A DNA stretch of 64,000 nucleotides from Leisingera sp. SS27 (GTDB taxonomy: Bacteria > Pseudomonadota > Alphaproteobacteria > Rhodobacterales > Rhodobacteraceae), in NCBI RefSeq assembly GCF_028368855.1, contig NZ_JAQNCY010000001.1, positions 186,001 through 250,000 on the forward strand, read 5' to 3'. Both the position numbers and the translations under genes were made by a program. This document shows positions 7,745 to 17,125 of this stretch, piece by piece. The notes beneath the pieces are model-generated. The model worked only from the letters and a program-made list of their open reading frames with translations. It did not search any database and was not told where the DNA came from. Position 1 is the stretch's first letter. Each line of letters opens with the position of its first letter.

Positions 7745-9910
7745 TCAGGCCACAGCAGCGGCAAAGCTGGAGCGGAAGATGTCCTTCAGCTCTGCCAGCG
7801 GCGCCTCGGAGGTGCCGATTTTCACCATGTCGCCGCCGAACTTGCCGACGGTGGTGATGGCAACTCCTGCCTGGCCTGCGGCCAGCATCAGCGCCTCGGC
7901 CTGGTCGAAGTTGCAGGCGATCAGGTAACGCGCCTGATCCTCGCCGAACACGGTCTGGGTGTCGCCCGCGTCGATCTGCACGCCGACGCCGGCCTCCTCG
8001 GCCATCTCGAACGCCGCCAGCGCCAGGCCGCCATCGCCAAGGTCGGTGCAGGCCTTGATCAGTTCGCGGTTGGCGCGGATGAACTCTCCGTTACGCTTCT
8101 CGGCTTCCAGGTCCACCGCCGGGGCGTCGCCGTCCTCGCGGTTGAAGACTTCGGCCAGCAGCGCCGACTGGCCCAGATGGCCGACGGTTTCACCAACCAG
8201 CAGGGCGACATGGCCGTCGCGCGCCTCGCCGATGATCGGCTCTTCACCCGCGGCAATCAGGCCCACGGCGCCGATGGTCGGGGTTGGCAGGATGCCCTTG
8301 CCGTCGGTTTCATTATATAGCGACACGTTGCCGGAGACGATCGGCATGTCCAGTGCGGCAACCGCCTCGCCGATGCCTTTGATGGCGCCGACGAACTGGC
8401 CCATGATCTCCGGCTTTTCGGGGTTGCCGAAGTTCAGGTTGTCGGTGGTCGCCAGCGGCAGGGCGCCCACGGCGGTCAGGTTGCGGTAGGCTTCGGCCAC
8501 CGCCTGCTTGCCGCCCTCAAACGGGTTCGCCTTGACGTAGCGCGGGGTCACGTCAGAGGTGAACGCCAGCTTCTTGTCGGTGCCATGCACCCGGACAATG
8601 CCGGAACCCGCGCCCGGACGGCGCTGGGTGTCGCCCATCACGGTGGTGTCATACTGTTCATAGACCCACTGCTTGCCCGCATAGTTCGGCGAGGACAGCA
8701 GCGCCTTGAGGCCGTCGATCGGGTCAATGGTCGGCACATCCGCGTCGGTCAGCGCCTCGGCTGCCGGGGTTTCAACCCACGGGCGGTCGTATTCCGGCGC
8801 GGTGGAGGACAGCTTGGACAGCACCAGATCGGCTTTCACTTCGCCGTTGTGCATGATCAGGAAGCGGTCTTCGGCAATGGTCTCGCCGACGATGGCAAAG
8901 TCCAGGTCCCACTTTTCGAACACCGCGCGTGCCTCGGCTTCCAGCTCCGGCTTCAGCACCATCAGCATCCGCTCCTGGGATTCCGACAGCATCATCTCGT
9001 AGGCGGTCATGTTCTCTTCGCGCTGCGGCACCTTTTCCAGGTCCAGGCGCACGCCCAGTTTGCCCTTGTCGCCCATTTCCACGGCAGAGCAGGTGAGGCC
9101 CGCAGCACCCATGTCCTGGATCGAGATCACCGCGCCGGTCTGCATCAGCTCCAGCGTGGCTTCCATCAGGCGCTTTTCGGTGAAGGGGTCGCCGACCTGA
9201 ACGGTGGGGCGTTTTTCCTCGATGGTGTCGTCGAATTCCGCCGATGCCATAGTGGCGCCGCCAACGCCGTCGCGGCCGGTCTTGGCGCCCAGGTACACAA
9301 CCGGCATGCCAACGCCGGAGGCGGCGGAGTAGAAGATCGAGTCGGTGCGCGCGAGGCCCGCTGCAAAGGCGTTCACCAGGCAGTTGCCGTTATAGGCAGG
9401 GTGGAAGCGAACCTCGCCGCCTGCACAAGGCACACCAAAGCAGTTGCCATAGCCGCCGATGCCCTCAACCACGCCGTTGACCAGCTGGCGGGTCTTGTGA
9501 TGGGACGGCTCGCCGAAGGACAGCGAATTCATCGAGGCGATGGGGCGTGCACCCATGGTGAACACGTCGCGCAGAATGCCGCCAACCCCGGTTGCCGCGC
9601 CCTGGTAGGGTTCGATGTAGGAGGGGTGGTTGTGGCTTTCCATTTTGAAAACAACGGCGTCGCCGTCGCCGATGTCCACGATGCCCGCGTTCTCGCCGGG
9701 GCCGCAGATCACCTGCGGGCCGTCGGTCGGCAGGGTGCGCAGCCATTTCTTGGAGGACTTGTAGGAGCAGTGCTCATTCCACATCGCGGAGAAGATCCCC
9801 AGCTCGGTGAAGGTCGGCTCCCGCCCGATGATTTCGAGGATCAGATCGTACTCGTCGGGCTTCAGCCCGTGGTTTGCGATCAGTTCAGGCGTGATGGCGG
9901 GTTCCTGCAT
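7745..9910 (-). CDS. purL: Phosphoribosylformylglycinamidine synthase subunit PurL
   Basis: A 721-residue small-type PurL, the ATP-dependent synthase subunit that converts FGAR to FGAM in purine biosynthesis together with PurQ and PurS (neither is in the window). Clear family signatures include [19 protein letters not shown] near residues 35-53 and [21 protein letters not shown] near residue 92, part of the nucleotide site. The length fits the PurLQS architecture rather than the large single-chain enzyme. It begins at ATG 9910 and ends just before its own terminator. Confidence 0.97.
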   Translation of the reverse strand: MQEPAITPELIANHGLKPDEYDLILEIIGREPTFTELGIFSAMWNEHCSYKSSKKWLRTLPTDGPQVICGPGENAGIVDIGDGDAVVFKMESHNHPSYIEPYQGAATGVGGILRDVFTMGARPIASMNSLSFGEPSHHKTRQLVNGVVEGIGGYGNCFGVPCAGGEVRFHPAYNGNCLVNAFAAGLARTDSIFYSAASGVGMPVVYLGAKTGRDGVGGATMASAEFDDTIEEKRPTVQVGDPFTEKRLMEATLELMQTGAVISIQDMGAAGLTCSAVEMGDKGKLGVRLDLEKVPQREENMTAYEMMLSESQERMLMVLKPELEAEARAVFEKWDLDFAIVGETIAEDRFLIMHNGEVKADLVLSKLSSTAPEYDRPWVETPAAEALTDADVPTIDPIDGLKALLSSPNYAGKQWVYEQYDTTVMGDTQRRPGAGSGIVRVHGTDKKLAFTSDVTPRYVKANPFEGGKQAVAEAYRNLTAVGALPLATTDNLNFGNPEKPEIMGQFVGAIKGIGEAVAALDMPIVSGNVSLYNETDGKGILPTPTIGAVGLIAAGEEPIIGEARDGHVALLVGETVGHLGQSALLAEVFNREDGDAPAVDLEAEKRNGEFIRANRELIKACTDLGDGGLALAAFEMAEEAGVGVQIDAGDTQTVFGEDQARYLIACNFDQAEALMLAAGQAGVAITTVGKFGGDMVKIGTSEAPLAELKDIFRSSFAAAVA

Positions 9911-10070
9911 CCGTAAACGTCCCCAATGGCTGCGATTGCGCGCCTTTTAGAGCAAGCTTTGCCATTGGGAAAGAGGGGTTGCGCAAACGGATGAAGGCAA
10001 CTTGGCCGCAGGGCAGCAAAGGGGCGAATTGGACGGCAGCAGCCCTGGCGCGGCAGCCGAGTTGTCTGGA

Positions 10071-10331
10071 TCATCCGCTGCTCGTCTTCTTGTTCTCCTC
10101 GGCTGCCTGATGCTGCGCGGCGGCAGCCGCGGCAGGCCTCCCGGTATCGTTCAACCGGTCCGCATCTTCTGGCCCCGGGATTGCCATCCGGACCTCGCGG
10201 CGGGCAAAGCTGATGCCGTTTTCGGCAAACGCCGCCTCCACCCGGTTGCAGGTCTCCTTGCGGATGGTGAACAGGGTGCCTGGCTTGGCCGTGAACTTGC
10301 AGCCCATGATCATGCCGGCGTCCAAGAACCA
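10071..10331 (-). pseudogene. C-terminal remnant of an MscS-type mechanosensitive channel
   Basis: The frame reads GMIMGCKFTAKPGTLFTIRK and continues through ENGISFARREVRMAIPG. This matches the C-terminal cytoplasmic alpha/beta domain of MscS-family channels. An in-frame TGA lies at 10332-10334, directly upstream, and no frame further upstream encodes the membrane helices or the pore. Only about 65 residues of homology remain, followed by an Ala-rich tail. I read this as a deletion remnant. A short independently expressed domain is possible but less likely, because no Shine-Dalgarno sequence or conventional start is evident. Confidence 0.6.
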
Positions 10332-10524
10332 TCAAAGAAACGATCAAAATGCGGGCAAAGTGCTGAAATTTGAACGTCGACGAAACCTTCTGCGCCAGGG
10401 AAGCAGGAGGGAAACGGGCGAAAACTGGACCAGCAGACCCGGTGAGTTGTAATCAGATCAAAGAAACAGGTTTTCGCCGCAGGATGTTAATCCGCTGCAT
10501 GCGGCCGCACAGGGCCGATTGGCC

Positions 10525-10553
10525 AAAAAAAAGGCCGAGCACTAAGCTCGGCC
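10525..10553 (-). terminator. Strong orphan terminator on the minus strand
   Basis: GGCCGAGC-loop-GCTCGGCC (10533-10553), followed on the minus strand by eight T residues. No protein gene ends just upstream of it, since the LysR stop is at 10766. It may end a small RNA or a long LysR 3' UTR. Confidence 0.75.
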
Positions 10554-10765
10554 GAAGTCCAACAGGGAGGTATGAAGGGGGGCGAAGCCGCCGCCTCCAT
10601 ACGTTTCATTTAGGGTGATGAGGCCTGCCCTTCAAGGGGAGTTACGCCAAATCAGCGTCAATGCTGCTATGCGATTTTTGCATGGCTGACGCCTGCAGTT
10701 TCCAAACAACGGCCCGGCTGACGCAATGCAGCTCTGAACCCAGCATGCCAAACCGGTCCGGGCGG
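10554..10765 (-). ncRNA. Candidate small RNA or structured LysR 3' UTR
   Basis: This 212-base spacer has no convincing gene. It contains an imperfect hairpin at 10570-10602 (GTATG...CATAC arms with a GC-rich inner stem) immediately before the orphan terminator. The arrangement of hairpin then U-tract terminator on the minus strand suggests a stable transcript. A 13-codon frame (MQKSHSSIDADLA) is present but has little support. No known RNA family was recognised. Confidence 0.35.
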
Positions 10766-11671
10766 TCAGAGTTTGCCCAGTTCCTTCATATGTTTGCGGT
10801 GGGCCATAATTTCGCTTTGCACGAAATCACGGAAGGCACCGACGCGCTGGGAGTGACGCAGTTCTTCCGGGTAGGCCAGGTAAACCGGTACTTCGTTTTG
10901 CAACTCTTCGGGCAGAACCTCGACCAGCTGGGGAAATTCCTCGGTCACATAGTCAGGCAGAATGCCAATCCCCAGATTGTGCAGCACGCCCTGAAGCACA
11001 CCAAAGTAGTTGTTCACTGTCAGCAGCGAGCCGGGGTTCATCGCCATCAGCTTCTTGCCAAGAACCGCAGCGGAGCCCACCTGCGCCGACCGCTGATTCT
11101 GGCAGATCAGCCGGTGCTGGGAAATATCCTCGGAAGTTTCCAGGTTACCGTGCTTCTCGAGATAGGAAGGTGTTGCATAGAGCCCCATCCGCACTGTCAT
11201 CAGCCGCTTGCGCACCAGATCGGCCTGGCTCGGCTCCTTCATGCGGATTGCCACGTCAGCCTCGCGCATGGGAAGGTCCAGCACCCGCTCTTCCAGCATC
11301 AGGTCGATCTTGAGGTTGGGGTACTGTTCATACAGCTTGGTCAGGCGCGGCGCCAGCCACAGGGTGCCAAAGCCCACGGTGGTGGTCACCCTTAGCTCGC
11401 CGAACACTTCCTCTTCACTGTCACGGATACGGGCAGAAGCCGCTTCCAGCCGTGCCGACATGGATTGCGTCGCGTCAAACAGCAGCTCCCCCTGCTCAGT
11501 GAGAATCAGTCCGCGCGCATGACGGTGGAAAAGCGTCGCATTGAGGCTTTCTTCCAGTGCACGGATCTGGCGGCTGACCGCCGATTGCGACAGATTCAGC
11601 TTGTCACCCGCATGGGTCAGGCTGCCCGCATCGGCCACCGCGTGAAATATTCTGAGCTTATCCCAATCCAT
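10766..11671 (-). CDS. LysR family transcriptional regulator
   Basis: A 301-residue LysR-type regulator. The N-terminal winged helix-turn-helix spans residues 1-60 (MDWDKLRIFHAVADAGSLT, then LSQSAVSRQIRALEE). The rest is the periplasmic-binding-like effector domain, including the VTTTVGFGTLWLAPRL segment. It is transcribed divergently from the indolepyruvate oxidoreductase gene across a 169-base spacer that holds a perfect inverted repeat, so control of that gene is plausible. The effector cannot be told from sequence. Confidence 0.92.
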   Translation of the reverse strand: MDWDKLRIFHAVADAGSLTHAGDKLNLSQSAVSRQIRALEESLNATLFHRHARGLILTEQGELLFDATQSMSARLEAASARIRDSEEEVFGELRVTTTVGFGTLWLAPRLTKLYEQYPNLKIDLMLEERVLDLPMREADVAIRMKEPSQADLVRKRLMTVRMGLYATPSYLEKHGNLETSEDISQHRLICQNQRSAQVGSAAVLGKKLMAMNPGSLLTVNNYFGVLQGVLHNLGIGILPDYVTEEFPQLVEVLPEELQNEVPVYLAYPEELRHSQRVGAFRDFVQSEIMAHRKHMKELGKL

Positions 11672-11773
11672 ATACGTTACTTTCTGTCCGTTCGGGGCCG
11701 ACTGTATGAAATCTTAGTTATGTATCAGTTTTCACGGTGCAAGCGAGCAAAAACGAAAAAAATGCGGCTATTC

Positions 11774-11792
11774 AGGTCAGCAATTATGACCT
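11774..11792. promoter_or_regulatory. Perfect inverted repeat between the LysR gene and the oxidoreductase
   Basis: AGGTCA-N7-TGACCT, with six perfect base pairs per arm, lies 49 bases before the oxidoreductase start. It is symmetrical like the operator of a dimeric regulator. Which protein binds it is unknown; it does not show the T-N11-A core typical of LysR sites. Confidence 0.45.
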
Positions 11793-11840
11793 ATTCTTGC
11801 GGGCAGAAAGTGCAAGCTAATCCCGGTTGAGGAGGCCACG

Positions 11841-14800
11841 ATGAGCACGCCGAAAATCACGCTGAACGACAAATACGACCTGACCAAATCGCCGGTTCTG
11901 CTGAACGGCACCCAGGCGCTGGTGCGCCTGATGCTGATGCAGAAGCACCGCGACAAGGCGGCAGGCCTCAACACCGCCGGGCTGGTCACCGGCTACCGCG
12001 GGTCGCCCCTGGGGGCCGTGGACCTGCAGATGTCCCGCGCCGAAAAGCAGCTGAAGGAGGCTGACGTCACCTTTCAGTACGGTCTGAACGAGGATCTGGC
12101 TGTCACCGCGCTCTGGGGCGCGCAGCAGGCAGAGGTCCGCGGCGAAGGCAAATACGACGGCGTCTTTGGCCTGTGGTACGGCAAAGGGCCGGGCGTCGAC
12201 CGCTCCGGCGATGCGATCCGGCATGCCAATATGGCCGGCTCCTCAAAATACGGCGGCGTGCTTCTGGCGATGGGTGACGACCACACCGGCGAAAGCTCCA
12301 CCGTGCTGCATCAGTCGGAATGGTCGCTCTTGGACTGCTACCTGCCGATCGTCAGCCCGGCGGGCGTTCAGGAGATCCTGGACTATGGCATCTATGGCTA
12401 TGCGCTTTCCCGCTTCTCGGGCCTCTGGACCGGCCTCAAGACCATGAAGGACACTATTGAGGTCACTTCGGTAGTCGATGCCCGGCCGGAACGGATGGAG
12501 ATTGTCACTCCTGAGTTCGACATGCCCGCCGACGGGTTGAACATCCGCCTGGATGACGACCGTTTCCGCCAGGAAAACCGCATCATCGACTACAAGCGCT
12601 TTGCGGCAGAGGCGTTCAGCCATGCCAACAAGATGGACAAGCGCGTGTGGGGCAAACCCGGTGCCAAGATCGGCCTTGTCGCTGCGGGCAAGAACTGGCT
12701 CGACCTGGTGCATGCGCTGAAGCTCTTGAACATCGACGAGAACATGGCCGAGCGCCTCGGCATCACCACCTACAAGGTGGGCCAGACCTGGCCGATGGAC
12801 ATGAAAGGCTTCAACGACTGGGCCGAAGGCCTGGACCTGATTGTCGTGGTCGAGGAAAAGCGCAAGCTGATCGAGATCCAGATCAAGGAAGCGATCTTTG
12901 ACAACCGCCGCGGCCGCCGGGTTTACGGCTGGTACAAGGGCGGCGCCGGCGGCATGCACCGCGAGGAGCTGTTCCCGACCAAATACGCGCTCGACCCGAT
13001 CATGATCGCCGAGAAACTGGGCGGCATCCTGATCGAGGAAGGCCGCGAGACCGAAGCGATCAAGGCAGGGCTGGAGGCGCTGGCAGAGGCGCGCCGCGCC
13101 GACAACGCCGAGGAAATCGCCACCCGGCTGCCGTACTTCTGTTCCGGCTGCCCGCACAACTCGTCCACCCGCCTGCCGGACGGCTCCCGCGCCTATGCCG
13201 GCATCGGCTGCCACTTCATGGTGCAGTGGATGGACCGCGAAACCACCGGCTTCACCCATATGGGCGGCGAGGGAGTGAACTGGGTCGGCGAGGCGCCGTT
13301 CTCCACCCGCAAGCATGTGTTCCAGAACCTGGGCGACGGCACCTACAACCACTCCGGCGTGCAGGCGATCCGCGCTGCATTGGCCGAAGGCACCAATATC
13401 ACTTACAAGATCCTGTATAACGATGCGGTGGCGATGACCGGCGGCCAGCAGGCCGAGGGCGGCCTGACCGCGCAGCAGATCGCGCATGAGCTGAAGGCGA
13501 TGGGCGTCAAGACCATGGCCGTGGTCTATGACGAGAAGGAAGACGTCGACGCCTCCCTGTTCCCGGCGGGCATGCGGATGCATGAACGCGCCGAGATGAT
13601 GAAGGTCCAGCGCGAGCTCGAACAGGTCGAGGGCGTCTCCGCCATTATCTACATCCAGACCTGCGCCGCCGAGAAACGCCGCCGCCGCAAGCGCGGCCAG
13701 TTCCCGGATCCGGACCAGCGGGTGTTCATCAACAGTGACGTTTGCGAGGGCTGCGGCGACTGCGGCGTGCAATCAAACTGCGTTTCCATCGTGCCCAAGG
13801 ACACCGAGCTTGGCCGCAAACGCGCTATCGACCAGTCCTCCTGCAACAAGGATTTCTCCTGCCTCAACGGCTTCTGCCCGTCCTTCGTGACCGTCGAAGG
13901 CGCCAAGATCCGCAAGGAAGCAACCGCGGGCCTGGACCTGCCGGATCTGCCGAAGCCGGACCTGCCGGCGATCGACGGCACGCATAATGTGGTGATCACC
14001 GGCGTTGGCGGCACCGGCGTGGTGACCATCGGCGCGGTGCTGGCGCAGGCAGCGCAGATCGACGGCAAGGGCGCGGGCCTGATGGAGATGGCCGGCCTCG
14101 CCCAGAAGGGCGGCGCGGTGCATATCCACTGCCGGATTGCGGAGAAGCCCGAGGATATTTCAGCCATCCGCGTTGCCACCGGCGAGGCGCACGCCCTGAT
14201 CGGCGGCGACCTGGTGGTGAGTGCCGGCGCCAAAACCCTGGGGCTGACCACCACCGGCAAGACCGGCGCGGTTGTGAACAGCCACGAAATCATCACCGGT
14301 GAGTTTACCAAGAACACCGAGTTCAAGGTGCCGTCCGACCGTCTGGAACTGGCCCTGCAGGCGCGTCTGCGCGACCAGCTGGACCTGTTTGATGCCTCCG
14401 AGCTGGCCCGCGCCACCATGGGCGACTCGATCTTCTCGAACATGATGGTGTTCGGCGGCGCCTGGCAGAAAGGTCTGATCCCCGTCAGCTTTGAGGCCAT
14501 CGCGCAGGCGATCGAGATGAACGGCGCCGCGGTGGAGCGCAACAAGCGCGCCTTCGACATCGGCCGCTGGGCCGTGCTGCACCCGGAAGAAGCCGCCAGG
14601 CTGATCGCGCCCAAGGTGGTGAATAAGCCCAAGACGCTGGAGGAGAAAATCGCCTTTCGCGCTGATCATCTGGTAGCCTACCAGGGCAAGGGGCTGGCCA
14701 AGCGTTACGGCAAGCTGCTGGACGGCATCAGCGATCCCGCGCTGAAAGAAGCGGTGGCAAAGGGCTATCACAAACTGCTGGCCTACAAGGATGAGTACGA

Positions 14801-15260
14801 GGTCGCCCGCTTGCTGCTCGACAGCCGCGCCAAAGCGGAAGAGGCGTTTGAGGGCGATCTGAAGCTTTCCTACCACCTGGCCCCGCCGATGCTGGGCGGC
14901 ACCGACCCCAACGGCCGACCGAAAAAGCGCAAGTTCGGCGCCGGCATGGAACGCGGGTTCCGGCTGCTGGCCAAGCTGAAACGCTTGCGCGGCACGCCGC
15001 TGGACGTCTTCGGCTACACCGAAGAGCGCAAGATGGAACGCGCGCTGATCAAGCAGTATGAGGCTGACATGAAGGAATGGCTGCCCAAAGCCGCGCCTGA
15101 GATTATGGAGCCGCTGGTCGCACTGGCCGAACTTCCGCTGCAGATCCGCGGCTTCGGCCCGGTCAAGATGGCGAACGAGCAGAAGGCCGCCAAACGCCGC
15201 GAGGAGCTGCTGGCCGCGCTGCGCCAGGGCGGCGTGCCGCTGAAACAGGCGGCAGAGTAA
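11841..15260 (+). CDS. Indolepyruvate ferredoxin oxidoreductase, fused large form
   Basis: An 1139-residue protein that fuses IorA- and IorB-like parts. Such enzymes decarboxylate aryl-pyruvates from aromatic amino acid breakdown to acyl-CoA while reducing ferredoxin. Visible elements are a Cys-rich motif CSGCPHNSS near residue 433, the thiamine-diphosphate region GDGTYNHSG near 497 with ILYNDAVAMTGGQ, a ferredoxin-like cluster CEGCGDCGVQSNC near 635, and the gamma domain starting at VVITGVGGTGVVTIG near 716. GAGGAGG precedes ATG 11841 by six bases. It is divergent from a LysR gene. The length matches the alphaproteobacterial fused form. Confidence 0.93.
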   Translation: MSTPKITLNDKYDLTKSPVLLNGTQALVRLMLMQKHRDKAAGLNTAGLVTGYRGSPLGAVDLQMSRAEKQLKEADVTFQYGLNEDLAVTALWGAQQAEVRGEGKYDGVFGLWYGKGPGVDRSGDAIRHANMAGSSKYGGVLLAMGDDHTGESSTVLHQSEWSLLDCYLPIVSPAGVQEILDYGIYGYALSRFSGLWTGLKTMKDTIEVTSVVDARPERMEIVTPEFDMPADGLNIRLDDDRFRQENRIIDYKRFAAEAFSHANKMDKRVWGKPGAKIGLVAAGKNWLDLVHALKLLNIDENMAERLGITTYKVGQTWPMDMKGFNDWAEGLDLIVVVEEKRKLIEIQIKEAIFDNRRGRRVYGWYKGGAGGMHREELFPTKYALDPIMIAEKLGGILIEEGRETEAIKAGLEALAEARRADNAEEIATRLPYFCSGCPHNSSTRLPDGSRAYAGIGCHFMVQWMDRETTGFTHMGGEGVNWVGEAPFSTRKHVFQNLGDGTYNHSGVQAIRAALAEGTNITYKILYNDAVAMTGGQQAEGGLTAQQIAHELKAMGVKTMAVVYDEKEDVDASLFPAGMRMHERAEMMKVQRELEQVEGVSAIIYIQTCAAEKRRRRKRGQFPDPDQRVFINSDVCEGCGDCGVQSNCVSIVPKDTELGRKRAIDQSSCNKDFSCLNGFCPSFVTVEGAKIRKEATAGLDLPDLPKPDLPAIDGTHNVVITGVGGTGVVTIGAVLAQAAQIDGKGAGLMEMAGLAQKGGAVHIHCRIAEKPEDISAIRVATGEAHALIGGDLVVSAGAKTLGLTTTGKTGAVVNSHEIITGEFTKNTEFKVPSDRLELALQARLRDQLDLFDASELARATMGDSIFSNMMVFGGAWQKGLIPVSFEAIAQAIEMNGAAVERNKRAFDIGRWAVLHPEEAARLIAPKVVNKPKTLEEKIAFRADHLVAYQGKGLAKRYGKLLDGISDPALKEAVAKGYHKLLAYKDEYEVARLLLDSRAKAEEAFEGDLKLSYHLAPPMLGGTDPNGRPKKRKFGAGMERGFRLLAKLKRLRGTPLDVFGYTEERKMERALIKQYEADMKEWLPKAAPEIMEPLVALAELPLQIRGFGPVKMANEQKAAKRREELLAALRQGGVPLKQAAE

Positions 15261-15284
15261 AGCCGCTGAGTAACACCCGGGGCA

Positions 15285-15303
15285 GGGCGGGGCACTCCCG
15301 CCC
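15285..15303 (+). terminator. Possible terminator after the oxidoreductase gene
   Basis: GGGCGGG-GCACT-CCCGCCC forms a stable stem 25 bases after the stop codon, but no T-run follows, so it may only stabilise the 3' end. Confidence 0.35.
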
Positions 15304-15335
15304 GCCTTGACCCTTTCAAAGAAAGGCCCAAACCC

Positions 15336-15367
15336 GTTGGGCCCGGCGCCGTGCTGACGCGCGGCGC
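15336..15367. repeat. Palindromic intergenic repeat, copy 1
   Basis: It begins with GTTGGGCCCGGCGCCG and ends with GCGCGGCGC, sharing both ends with copy 2 at 19637-19667 while the middle differs. The 5' part also pairs with GGCCCAA just upstream. Both copies lie in intergenic spacers, as expected of a dispersed REP-like element. Confidence 0.55.
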
Positions 15368-15524
15368 TTGCCGTTCCGCCTTTTGGATCCTGTCCGCTTG
15401 ATTTTTTTTGCTGCGGCGGTCGCTTTTGGCAAATTTTCCTGCAAATGCAGCGCGCGGCTTTATGCGCCGCCGCTAGGCTCGGCCCGAATTGCATGTTTCT
15501 GCTGCACCGGAAAGGAGCCGCCCG

Positions 15525-16118
15525 ATGTCCCTCTCTCAGGCCTTGAAGGCCGCACGTGAACTGCACAGCCAGCTGCCTGCCCTGCGCGAGTTTGCACCCT
15601 GGCCCAGTGACTTGCAGCCGACTGCGCTTGCGCCCGCAGCAATGCCCGCGCAAGACCAGGTAGCGGGGTTCAGCCAGCCGGGCACGCCCGTGACCCAGCC
15701 GCTGATCAATGCTCTGCGCACCTCGGCATCCCAAGCGCATTGGACCCAGACCTACACCGAGGCCGAGGTCGGCGCGCATTTCCTGCAGAACTACGGCTAC
15801 TTCGAGCTGTTCGGCCCGACCGGCCATTTCCGATCTACAAATTTGCGCGGCTATATCGCCTATTGGGGCGCCGGGTTGAAATACGATTGGCACAGCCACG
15901 AGGCGGAAGAGCTGTATGTGGTGCTCGGCGGCGGCGCGCAGTTCCTGACCGAAGACAGCGAGCGCTGGCTGGGCGCTGGCGAAACGCGCTTGCACGGCGG
16001 CTGGCAGCCGCATGCGATGAACACGGGCGCACAGCCGATCCTGACCTATGTCCTGTGGCGCGGGGCCGGGCTGGAGGGCCTGCCTCTTATGGGCAGCAAC
16101 CGGGAGACCGCGGCCTGA
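15525..16118 (+). CDS. DMSP-lyase-like cupin protein
   Basis: A 197-residue cupin resembling the dimethylsulfoniopropionate lyase family (DddQ/DddL type), which cleaves DMSP to dimethyl sulfide and acrylate. The metal-binding signature is visible: [15 protein letters not shown] supplies His, His, Glu and Tyr, and HGGWQPHAM about 32 residues later supplies the last His. AAAGGAG precedes ATG 15525 by seven bases. No DMSP uptake, acrylate or demethylation gene (acuI, acuK, dmdA) is nearby, so the substrate is uncertain and it could be another cupin sub-family. It lies upstream of an acyltransferase gene with 119 bases between. Confidence 0.7.
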   Translation: MSLSQALKAARELHSQLPALREFAPWPSDLQPTALAPAAMPAQDQVAGFSQPGTPVTQPLINALRTSASQAHWTQTYTEAEVGAHFLQNYGYFELFGPTGHFRSTNLRGYIAYWGAGLKYDWHSHEAEELYVVLGGGAQFLTEDSERWLGAGETRLHGGWQPHAMNTGAQPILTYVLWRGAGLEGLPLMGSNRETAA

Positions 16119-16237
16119 CCAATTTGCCGACCTTGCGCGGGAATCGGCAGCACATCGTCACACCTGCGTCACAAGCCTGTTGCATGCAGGGTTGCCGGCC
16201 TTATCTGGCTGCAGACACCCTACGGAGATCCGCCCGG

Positions 16238-17116
16238 ATGCAGGCGCAGCACCATACCGCACGTGACATTTCTTATGCCCATTCCGCCTCGACCCGCGCA
16301 GGCCGCGCGGTGATCCGGCTGATGGAGAACTCCACCGGCCGGCTGAACCTGATCCGACGCGCTGCCGGTTACGAACAGGAGGTGGCGGCGGGCCGGGACT
16401 TCTGGGCCGTGATGGCAGACCGCTACGGACTGACGCTGGATATTGCAGGCGGAACGCTGGCGAATATACCGCGGGACAGGCCGGTGATCCTGATTGCCAA
16501 CCATCCTTACGGCATCCTCGACGGGCTGATGATGGGGCATATCCTGGCCCAGACCCGCGGCGATTTCCGCATCCTGGCAAACCATGTTTTCCGCAAGGCC
16601 CAAGACCTGAACAGGGTGATCCTGCCCGTTGATTTTGCCGAAACCCGGGAGGCGGTGCAGACCAACCTGCAAACCCGCAAGGCGGCGCTCAGCTATCTGG
16701 GGCAGGGCGGCGCCATCGGCATCTTTCCGGGCGGCACCGTGTCCACCGCGGCGCGCCCCATGGGTCATCCGATGGACCCGGGCTGGCGCGGCTTCACCGC
16801 CCGGATGATCGCCAAGTCCGAGGCCGTGGTGGTGCCGGTGTTCTTTGGAGGCCATACATCGCGCCTGTTCCAGATCGCCAGCCACCTGCATTCCACCCTG
16901 CGCATGGGACTGCTGATCCAGGAATTCCGCAAACGCGTCGATACCCCGGTCCGGGTGGTGATCGGCGCGCCCATCGGCCGCGACGTTCTGGCGCCAATGG
17001 CCAAAGACACAAAAGCACTTATGGATTTCTTGCGCAAAGCGACGTATGAGCTTTCTCCAGAACCGCTCAAATCCTACGCGTACGGGTTTGAGTTCGAAGA
17101 GAAACACCGCGCGTGA
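16238..17116 (+). CDS. Lysophospholipid acyltransferase family protein
   Basis: A 292-residue PlsC-superfamily acyltransferase. The catalytic block is ANHPYGILDG, the NHPxGxxDG variant seen in haemolysin-like members, and the acceptor-site block is IFPGGTVST. Such enzymes transfer fatty acyl groups to lysolipids at the inner membrane. The start is ATG 16238 with GGAG ten bases upstream; the frame is open further back only as an out-of-frame overlap with the cupin gene. The murI start follows ten bases after the stop, so the two may be co-transcribed. The lipid substrate is not evident. A separate OlsA-type enzyme is encoded at 56790-57626. Confidence 0.82.
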   Translation: MQAQHHTARDISYAHSASTRAGRAVIRLMENSTGRLNLIRRAAGYEQEVAAGRDFWAVMADRYGLTLDIAGGTLANIPRDRPVILIANHPYGILDGLMMGHILAQTRGDFRILANHVFRKAQDLNRVILPVDFAETREAVQTNLQTRKAALSYLGQGGAIGIFPGGTVSTAARPMGHPMDPGWRGFTARMIAKSEAVVVPVFFGGHTSRLFQIASHLHSTLRMGLLIQEFRKRVDTPVRVVIGAPIGRDVLAPMAKDTKALMDFLRKATYELSPEPLKSYAYGFEFEEKHRA

Positions 17117-17125
17117 GAAGGCGAC

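Noticed and set aside
8585-9916. 443-codon plus-strand frame opposite purL
   Set aside because: Antisense shadow of purL, with the same low-information composition.
12243-13772. 509-codon minus-strand frame opposite the indolepyruvate oxidoreductase
   Set aside because: Antisense shadow; rich in His, Gly and Ala with no recognisable family.
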